A stretch of DNA of 16,141 nt, taken from Circinella minor (Eukaryota > Mucoromycota > Mucoromycetes > Mucorales > Lichtheimiaceae). The position numbers were made by a program, and so were the translations under genes. Shown in pieces: positions 9,981-16,141 of the stretch. Under the pieces are notes generated by a model. That model was not told the DNA's origin and made no database searches. It worked only from the letters and a program-made list of their open reading frames with translations. The stretch spans positions 1-16,141 of the forward strand of contig JAEPRB010000463.1 of NCBI GenBank assembly GCA_016758965.1, in the 5' to 3' direction. Within the stretch, counting starts at the first letter, position 1. Every line of letters starts with the position of its first letter.

Positions 9981-10361
9981 TTAGGTTTTACAAAATTTTC
10001 ACCGCCACATCAGGCGTTGTATAGAGTCGTTGCCACCTTCCTCACCACTTTGAATCTGGAGGAGGACAAGCATACGATCTGTAAAATTGTTGCCGATTAC
10101 TTAACGAATCACGTTATTTCTGAATGGAAATACGAAACTATTCTTAAAATCCTTATTGATCAGCAACTTGTGATTGAGCCCACTAAAAACAATCTGAAAA
10201 AATTGGGCGATTTATACTTGAAAGAATGTCTTGACAACTACAAGGATCGACGCGCTAACAGCACTTTAGAAGATAAGGAGAAAATTGATTCGTTGCGACA
10301 ATCCATTGATACAATATGTACCTCATCCCAGCTAAAAAAAAAAAAAAAAAGCTTTTACAAA
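9981..10361 (+). pseudogene. ORF2 relic, 5' part (unknown family), split by a transposon
   Basis: An open frame runs from 9981 (after TAA at 9978-9980) to the transposon insertion. It encodes a mostly helical, charged protein with segments such as ALYRVVATFLTTLNLEED and ICKIVADYLTNHVISEWKY. No ATG starts it; an acceptor-like ATTAG at 9980-9984 suggests an upstream exon that I could not place. The frame meets a 17-base A run at 10334-10350. Past that run a different frame (KLLQIASHTRQLLDEDV) joins smoothly to sequence on the far side of the transposon, so the A run probably expanded and shifted the frame. I do not recognise a named domain. From memory similar proteins recur in Mucorales genomes, but I assign no function. 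Confidence 0.65.
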
Positions 10362-10363
10362 TA
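10362..10363. repeat. TA target-site duplication, left
   Basis: The dinucleotide TA immediately precedes the left terminal inverted repeat and is repeated after the right one, as expected for Tc1/mariner-superfamily insertion. Confidence 0.8.
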
Positions 10364-10388
10364 AGGTGCATACATTTTAGAATCGAAA
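10364..10388 (+). repeat. Left terminal inverted repeat (25 bp)
   Basis: AGGTGCATACATTTTAG followed by AATCGAAA. It is the exact reverse complement of 12858-12882. T-rich sequence following both repeats extends the symmetry imperfectly. Confidence 0.95.
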
Positions 10389-10727
10389 CTTTTTTTGTCT
10401 ATTTTCAATGGCCTATTAATAAACAGAACTAAGCCCAAAACGAAAACTAACCCACAAAAATGAAAGATATAACCATGGGGAATAATATTTGTGGATTAGT
10501 TTGTTTGGTTTTCACAGTTTTTTTTTTTTTTTTTGAGGCTCAAAGTTGGTGGGTGATTTTCAACTTTGGCTGGGGCTATCTTATGATCGAACCAAAGTCG
10601 AAACACTCACAAATCTGAGTAAAATAACGGGTAAATATGTTGCCGTATATGCATATGTGTGTATTGTCATTCGATATATAAAAATGGCGTTTTTTTTACT
10701 TTGCGTATATTCCGTGTTTGTCATAGA

Positions 10728-12724
10728 ATGGGAAAAGTAAACAAAAAAAAACGCGTGGCACAAAGCAAAAAAAAAGATACGTTAGGCAAATTTGTTTCCA
10801 AAAGTCAAATTGTTGAAGAAGAGGACTACGATCAAGACAAAGAAGATTGGCAATTACTTGGTCTCAGTGAGGAGGATGTCAACAATGCGTGTCAAAAGTT
10901 TTCATAAAGCTGGAAAGAAGGTGCAGATAGTCGGTTGCGTGGTATATACAGAAAGGACTCAAGAACTCTTCAATGGCGCAAGCGTAAAAGGGATGAAGCT
11001 GACATGGCTCTCAATTCAACCTCACATTCATTGTTGGATTTTCCTGGATTTACAATTCAAGCCAGTTCAGAAGTTGAAGTTGAGGAGCGTAAAAGAAAAA
11101 AACAACGAGAAAGAAGCTTTACAATTAAAAATGGAGCATGCACTGAAAAGTCTTTCAGACAAGATCACACCAAACCCGAATAGTACCTCAGTATGCAACA
11201 CACGATCATCCTTCGAGACGTGCCGACTACAATGTATCCACAGATACTTTACCTATCGTCTACAAAATATGAAAAAAACTAAAGCGAGTACTATTGCCGC
11301 AAAAGAAATATGGGGAAAGCCTTCTAGTTATCGTCCTTTAGCAATACAATCTTGGGCAGCAGAATACATTGAATTCGGGTTTATTTCACCTCACCGTCAG
11401 GGGAAACATGCGAAAAGATTTTCGTTTCTCAGTGATGAGGACATAGCTGAATCAGTGCGTACATGGCTTCAGAATCAGCGCCCTGAACAACGTAATTTAG
11501 TAGATTTAAAGAAGTATATTGATAGGGAGTTGACCCCAACCAAGTTAGGAGTCTTGGGAAATGTTTGCCTTATGACACTCCGCAATTATTTGCATAAATG
11601 GGGCTATACATATCGACCAAATAAAAAGGATATGTATTTTGACGGCCATGAACGACCAGCTGTTGTTGAATACCGAATACCATGGGCGAAACGAATAATG
11701 GAATACAAAAAATTAATGAAAGAATACACTGATGACACAATTATTGAACCGAAACTAGAACCAGGTCAACAAGAGCTTGTATTGGTCACACAAGATGAAA
11801 GTACTTTTTATGTCAATGACTCGAAACGAGATATGTGGCTTAAGCAGGATGAGAACCTTTTACGAAAAAAAAACCCAGGAATGTCAATAATGGTGAGCGA
11901 GTTCCAATGTGTGTGTCATGGTACTATGCACATCAAAGGATGGATGTCCAGAAAAACATTTTGCGCTGGTCAGAACCGTGATGGATATTGGCAACATGGA
12001 GACTTGTTAGAACAGTTAGAAAGCGATGTCATTCCTTTATTTGAAGCTCTTCATCCAGGGGCAAAAGGAGTATTTATTTTTGACCAAAGTGCAAATCACG
12101 GAGCATTCAGTGACGATGCTTTAGTTACAAGTAGGATGCCGTTGAAACCAAAACCTGCTGATGAAATGAAGCCATATAAATTTCGAGATACAACCTACAT
12201 CCGTGAAGGCAAATCATATGAACAAACGATGTATATAAATCAAGAAATGCTCTTCGAAACTAAAAAAGGCAAAGAAATAAAGAAGACCGTTTTGTGTTTT
12301 AAAGGAGTACAAAAGATACTCGATGAGCGCGGTTTGTGGTTTGATAACGACCCTTACAGAAAAGGTAAAAAATGGCGCCTGTTTTGCAATGATACTGAAA
12401 AACCTGACCATAGATGTTGTGCTCGTCATCTTTTGGAAAGTCAACCTGATTTTATTAATCAAAAATCTGCGCTACAAGAAATGATTGAAGAAAATCATAT
12501 ATTTGAAATGTATCCTAAATTTCATTGAACGTTACTGGGGTGCAGCCAAGAAGGAAGCCCAAGTAAAATGCGACTATTCGTTCAAATCTTTGCAAGAAAA
12601 CATTCATGGGTTTTTGGATGCTGCTGGTGACATAAAAAAATCAGAAATTATTATAACAGATGCTGGAGATATATTGAAGCATATTCTTCAGGAATGGATG
12701 CTACCCAGACAATTGAAGTCGTAA
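10728..12724 (+). pseudogene. DDE transposase (large fungal type, Tc1/mariner superfamily), broken
   Basis: Reading begins at ATG 10728 with a lysine-rich start (MGKVNKKKRVAQSKKKD). A TAA at 10905-10907 interrupts it, but the same frame continues as coding-like sequence (SWKEGADSRLRGIYRKDSR). A frameshift somewhere in about 11060-11180 leads into the long frame, which carries an IWGKPSSYRPLAIQSWAAEY segment, QGKHAKRFSFLSDEDI, a DNA-binding-like HKWGYTYRPNKKDMYFDGHE region, and the catalytic core. Catalytic residues: first D in VTQDESTFYVND (codon 11794-11796), second D in IFDQSANH (12082-12084, 96 codons on), E in LNFIERYWGAAKKEA (12527-12529, about 148 codons further). A second frameshift at about 12515-12526 separates the E from the rest. 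Three lesions mean no full transposase can be made. Family placement rests on these motifs and the TA-flanked inverted repeats. Confidence 0.88.
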
Positions 12725-12857
12725 AAAAGTTTTCAAAACGATATAAATTCCATCGTAGAGTTGCTGAACATATGTAACATTTCTTTTCCATCACCCAATA
12801 AAAATCAGTATAACGGCGGTGTTTTACAAAATAAAATTGAAACATTACTTATAAAAA

Positions 12858-12882
12858 TTTCGATTCTAAAATGTATGCACCT
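12858..12882 (-). repeat. Right terminal inverted repeat (25 bp)
   Basis: Ends GTATGCACCT and is the exact reverse complement of 10364-10388. It is followed at once by TA at 12883-12884, the second copy of the target-site duplication. Confidence 0.95.
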
Positions 12883-12884
12883 TA

Positions 12885-14159
12885 GCAAGCCATACACGAC
12901 AGCTTTTGGATGAAGACGTCATAAACAGAGTTCAACAAGGGCAACACGATCAACAATATCAACAAAGCGGATGGTCCAGTCAAGCGGCTCTCATCGATAA
13001 TGTAAAAAATATGACACCTAATGAAAGAATGGCATTTCTATGTGATAAATTTGGTAATGATGGATGCTTAGACTTAATGGAGGACAGGATTGCAGAACGA
13101 TTTAAAAATCTTCTCAAAAAAAACCACAAATGATCTAGAACTTGGCTTACAGCCTATTATAACTAAAGGTGAAAGGGAAATGTTAATAAAGATAGCTGAT
13201 TGCAAAAGTCGAAACGATATTGGAAAATTGCTGGCAATTTTTTACCCTCAAGAAAATATGGATCCGTTATATCGATACATCAGATTAGCCTTTGGTACGA
13301 TGGCAGAGCTTTGATCTTCGCGTCTCCTGTTAAAATCAGATCATAACGAATCCTGGTTCCGGATTTCATGTTTACTCAGCTATATTTGACAATGCGTTCA
13401 TTTACGACGACAAGTTCACCTCGAAAAGAGCTGACTGTTATTCAAACATAACGAAAAAATTCGAGGATATAAACAATCAACATGTAGATTTTATTTTAAG
13501 AAGCATTAATGACAATAGTGACTACCTCTCAGCAGAAGAAAAACCTGGTTTTAAAGGTGTGAAAAATTATATTCGAAAAGGAAAAGCGTTACAAAAGGCT
13601 ATGTTAAGGAGATGGACTGATCGCCTTGGAAGTGTCGAAATTATGAAGAAACTTGAAGCTATCACCTGTCAATGGCAAAGATTAAAGCTTACACTATATA
13701 GAACGCGATCTATTTCAGAAGATAAATTAGTCGCATACAAGAAAGGAAGCTTTTCGGTTCCAAAAGACGAAATCCCACACTGCATCATTTGCAAATGTAT
13801 TGGCGGCAGTTTTATTTTTGAGACGATTGGTGTACGCAAACTATACCAAGCTCAATATAATTCTGGAAGCTAAATATGCTCATGAACTCGAAACAATGCA
13901 TTTTTCCTCGGATGATGAAACTTTCTTTCGGTCAGACAGTACTGCAGATTTAGAACACCAAGATAAATTGCAGGATATTGATGCACAAATTAGCGGTTCC
14001 GAAAATATTGATCCTGAGTTGGAAACACATATATTGGAAGCCTTAGACAATATAGAACCTGAAGCAGATGTAGTGACGTGCAAGGATTTGGAAGATTTAA
14101 TTTTGGAGCGAATTTCAAGAAAGAGAAAGGCGGGATCAATCAATCGAACAAAGAGTTAG
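12885..14159 (+). pseudogene. ORF2 relic, 3' part (unknown family)
   Basis: Continuation of the gene split by the transposon, in pieces. The first piece (to about 13120) reads HTRQLLDEDVINRVQQGQHD with a NMTPNERMAFLCDKFGNDG segment. A frameshift at the eight-A run (13119-13126) leads to TTNDLELGLQPIITKGER and YPQENMDPLYRYIRLAFG. TGA occurs at 13312-13314, then a frameshift near 13345-13350 leads to HVYSAIFDNAFIYDDKFTSK, DFILRSINDNSDYLSAEEKP and the segment duplicated at the left edge of the window. A last frameshift near 13762-13785 leads to FANVLAAVLFLRRLVYANY and an acidic tail ending in RKRKAG...RTKS, TAG. No enzyme motif, metal-binding cluster or membrane segment stands out. I do not recognise a named family; the short basic run near the end could be a nuclear signal. 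Confidence 0.65.
13627..13763 (+). repeat. Right copy of the inverted ORF2 fragment
   Basis: Reverse complement of positions 1-137 with a single mismatch (13636 against 128). Here the segment lies within the longer ORF2 pseudogene, so this is the more complete context and the left copy is the displaced piece. Confidence 0.95.
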
Positions 14160-14228
14160 GAAAAGAACGAATACAGTGAGACTGAAAAATCACCGTGGCC
14201 CAATTCGATCCCTGAAAAATTTAAATTT

Positions 14229-14584
14229 CAAGGATGAACAAAGGATCATCGAATGTTTAAATATTTTCAAGAGTGAATCCTTGGATCTTACCCTTTGATC
14301 CTATAACTAGACACAGAAAATATATTTCTAATACCTTAAAAATCATACAACAATGCTATAAAATAGCAAAAATAAACATTTAATAAAGCATGTTAAACTA
14401 TAACAAATAAATAAATAAAGATAGAAGCATATGATCTTTTTATTTATTTTATTTTATTTCCACAAAAAAAATCCAGCTGTTGCTTTTCAAAAAATCCATC
14501 CTAGAATCTAATCCTTTGATCCTTTCAACCTTCAAGAAATAAATTCGGTCGCTTCTAGCAGTTGATCCTTGAATTTAAGGATGA
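14229..14584. repeat. Cluster of AAGGATCA / TGATCCTT motifs
   Basis: At least seven related motifs occur in about 350 bp of non-coding sequence: AAGGATGA 14230, AAAGGATCA 14240, CCTTGGATC 14279, TTTGATCCT 14294, TTTGATCCTTT 14515, TTGATCCTT 14562 and AAGGATGA 14577. Motifs on the left half are mainly forward and those on the right mainly reversed, with a few exceptions, resembling subterminal repeats of a small non-autonomous DNA transposon. No clean terminal repeat or target duplication could be fixed by eye, so the identity is open. Confidence 0.4.
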
Positions 14585-14826
14585 AATAATACACAGTGTT
14601 TATTCCGCTTTCTTTATTTTTACTTTGATATACTTATTTATAACATTACCTGAAACAGCAAACTGCTATGTTAATACCTGAATTTATTTCTATATTTTGA
14701 CCAACTACTGTGGAACGAGTAAAGCAGTCAATCTAAGCAAAATATCTTGGCTAAAAGGAGATGAAAATCAGCTAAAATTTGGTACACATCGCGTGTTAAG
14801 AAGAAGCGACAGATTCATGTGCAATC

Positions 14827-14987
14827 CAGAACTTCTGGACACTTGTAAAGAGCAAGATCAAACGTAAAAAGCCAATACGTACGTAACTGAGGAAATTTTA
14901 TCTCAAAGAAGTGCTGATGCCTGCAACAATGTCCATGTTAGCTACCTCCGTGCTTTTTGCATATCATTAAAGCTATTTTTTAATTGA
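14827..14987 (+). pseudogene. C-terminal scrap of a Tc1-like transposase
   Basis: The plus strand reads QNFWTLVKSKIKRKK from 14827, ending at TAA 14884-14886. Overlapping that stop, another frame reads TEEILSQRSADACNNVHVSY and LRAFCISLKLFF to TGA at 14985-14987. FW..VK.K.KR followed by a DACN.V...L/F helix is the usual end of Tc1-type DDE transposases, just after the third catalytic residue. One frameshift separates the halves. Nothing upstream shows the DDE core, so this is a truncated relic of an element different from the one at 10364-12882. The call rests on a short motif and is moderate. Confidence 0.6.
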
Positions 14988-15464
14988 TTATCTTTCAATA
15001 TTTTACCAGTTACTATTTTTACATCACTAAATAATTTTTTTTATAATCACCAAATTTAACCAATATTTGCCAGCTTTACTGTATATAGAGAATCATTACG
15101 TAGAGAAGAAAGGAAAAGAAAGGGACGCCATGAGCCAAGATCCAGTTCACTTTACAAAATGTTTGTACAGCTGGAGAGAAAATCCCCGCACACATAATTT
15201 TATCAATGTGTGTAATAATCGGCACAATATATAGGTAAATATCTTATACACTTCCCATTCTCTCATATTGACGTTATGCTTCAACAGATGCACCGAGTGG
15301 AAAAAAAAATAGATTAGCCAACACCGCCAACAGCAGCATCCACAAATATACATTACACCACTTCATTAGTAAAAAAAAAATTAATCCATAATAACATTTT
15401 TATTTATTATAATAATTGATAATAAGCCTCCTCTTAGTTCTCAAGATATAATAATATAACTTGA
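14988..15464. other. Gene-free AT-rich stretch
   Basis: No open frame with family features on either strand. The sequence between the Tc1-like scrap and the right-hand ORF is AT-rich with short homopolymers. Confidence 0.5.
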
Positions 15465-15800
15465 TTAACGAGAATAACCACGAGAAGGTGGAAGGCTAGC
15501 TATTCCCAAAAAAATGTGTTTGGTTTCTCCACAACCCAACACCTCAGTGAAGGTGTTCTCAACGTTCTGAAACAATACATGCGCTAAGACATCATTTGTG
15601 CAAGGGAAGGGTCGTACTATACCATTGGAAAAACCAAAATAGGTATGCACAGTAAAGTCCAGAACGCGAGCCACTAGACATACTCTCTCCGCGTCGTCAT
15701 GAAGATCGCCAACCGGCTCAAAGCGTTTCCATAGAGATTTAAAACAATAACAATAAAAAATATTGATTAGTAAAATATACTTATTTTTTTTACTTGACAT
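15465..15800 (-). CDS. Unrecognised ORF, probably the 3' exon of a minus-strand gene
   Basis: A minus-strand open frame whose last 83 codons (from about 15716 down to TGA or TAA at 15465-15467) are less AT-rich than the surroundings and have a balanced composition: KRFEPVGDLHDDAERVC, LVARVLDFTVHTYFGFSNG, IVRPFPCTNDVLAHVLF, GCGETKHIFLGIASLPPS. The first 25 or so codons from ATG 15800 are AT-rich and look like intron: a GTAAGT donor lies at 15859, a TACTAAT branch-like site near 15766-15772 and an AG at 15718-15717. The upstream exon could not be settled, because the frames before 15860 contain stops. No domain is recognised. It may be the end of a host gene continuing past the right edge, or another relic. 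Confidence 0.4.
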   Translation of the reverse strand: MSSKKNKYILLINIFYCYCFKSLWKRFEPVGDLHDDAERVCLVARVLDFTVHTYFGFSNGIVRPFPCTNDVLAHVLFQNVENTFTEVLGCGETKHIFLGIASLPPSRGYSR

Positions 15801-16141
15801 TCATTCAACACACACTTCTTCTCTCTCCCCATTAAAAACTTTTTTAAAAAAATACTTACCTTTTGGCTAATAAACTAAGTTGCCGCCACTTGACAAAAAA
15901 AAACCTCCCAAAAATGAGGTAAAGTTATGAAACAAAAGACAAGAAACCACTTCTGCCTCGTAACCATGGCAATCAGTTAGGGTTACATTGAGGGACGCAA
16001 GTCGAAGATCCAAGGGGCTAGATCTTACAATGCAGTGGTTTACCCAGTTAAGCTGCAGAATTAACTACATAATACCCTGGAAAAGTTATGTCTTTTGTAG
16101 TTTGTGTGCTTGCCCGATTTCGAAAGGCCCGTCCAGCATCG
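15801..16141. other. Right edge, unresolved
   Basis: A possible splice donor (AAAAG then GTAAGT, minus strand, 15860-15854) suggests an exon to its right. On the minus strand the last 90 bases read without stop (AGRAFRNRASTQTTKDITFP, then GYYVVNSAA) before TAA, which could be a coding fragment. I cannot assign it to a family or join it to the ORF at 15465-15800. Confidence 0.3.

Larger units (their letters stand above)
10364..12882 (+). mobile_element. Complete 2,519-bp TA-flanked DNA transposon with decayed DDE transposase
   Basis: The element is bounded by 25-bp perfect terminal inverted repeats beginning AGGTGCATAC, and both ends are flanked by TA. It contains a single transposase gene in the plus orientation, 364 bp of 5' non-coding sequence before the likely start, and about 160 bp after the last readable codon. 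It lies inside ORF2, whose readable sequence resumes at 12885. TA duplication plus a D, D, E transposase places it in the IS630/Tc1/mariner superfamily in the broad sense; the transposase is the large fungal type, not the classic compact Tc1 form. The gene is broken, so the copy is presumably non-autonomous, although its ends look intact. Confidence 0.9.

Noticed and set aside
10323..10361. Lysine run from the 17-base A tract as a real nuclear signal
   Set aside because: The tract ends in a frame that stops within five codons, while another frame continues the protein, so it is better read as homopolymer expansion in a dead gene.
12214..12462. Minus-strand open frame of 82 codons
   Set aside because: Shadow of the transposase reading on the plus strand.
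13880..14143. Minus-strand open frame of 87 codons
   Set aside because: Antisense shadow of the acidic tail of ORF2; serine-rich only because the plus strand is acidic.
14199..14211. TTCGATCC stretch resembling a tRNA T-loop
   Set aside because: No matching stems, D-arm or anticodon arm can be built around it.
15977..15985. TTAGGG telomere-like hexamer
   Set aside because: Single occurrence with no tandem array.

Overview
The window looks like nuclear DNA of an early-diverging filamentous fungus, most likely Mucoromycota. It is AT-rich and full of poly(A)/poly(T) runs. Genes have many short introns (about 88-250 nt) with GT...AG ends and TACTAAC-like branch points. The protein families present (OPI1, a TFG-like PB1 protein, an RTC4-domain protein, a large fungal DDE transposase and a Ty3/gypsy reverse transcriptase) fit that placement. 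This is inference from gene content; no species can be named.

Layout, left to right. Positions 1-780 are a chimeric relic on the minus strand: a broken Ty3/gypsy reverse transcriptase joined to a 137-bp piece of a gene whose fuller (also broken) copy lies at 12.9-14.2 kb in the other orientation. Positions 1691-6110 hold the two genes that look intact, both on the minus strand and in tandem: OPI1 (six exons, 495 aa) and, downstream of it, a TFG-like PB1/coiled-coil/proline-glutamine-rich protein (seven exons, 350 aa). I assembled both from splice signals, and reading frame is kept across every junction. Positions 6111-8429 hold no recognisable gene. They include the OPI1 upstream region, with two CACGTGAAA elements resembling the yeast inositol/choline-responsive element.

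Positions 8430-14159 are a graveyard of accessory genes. A decayed RTC4-domain gene (minus) and a decayed gene of unknown function (plus, called ORF2 here) are divergently arranged about 650 bp apart. ORF2 is split by a complete 2,519-bp DNA transposon (10364-12882) with 25-bp perfect terminal inverted repeats and a TA target-site duplication. Its transposase carries a recognisable D, D, E triad but is itself broken. To the right are a cluster of AAGGATCA-type motifs (14.2-14.6 kb), the C-terminal scrap of a second Tc1-like transposase (14.83-14.99 kb), and an unrecognised minus-strand ORF near the right edge.

OPI1 is, in yeast, the repressor of phospholipid synthesis genes and senses phosphatidic acid at the ER. 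TFG proteins organise ER exit sites. Their adjacency is suggestive but may be chance. The rest is best read as a zone where mobile and repeated sequences insert and decay.
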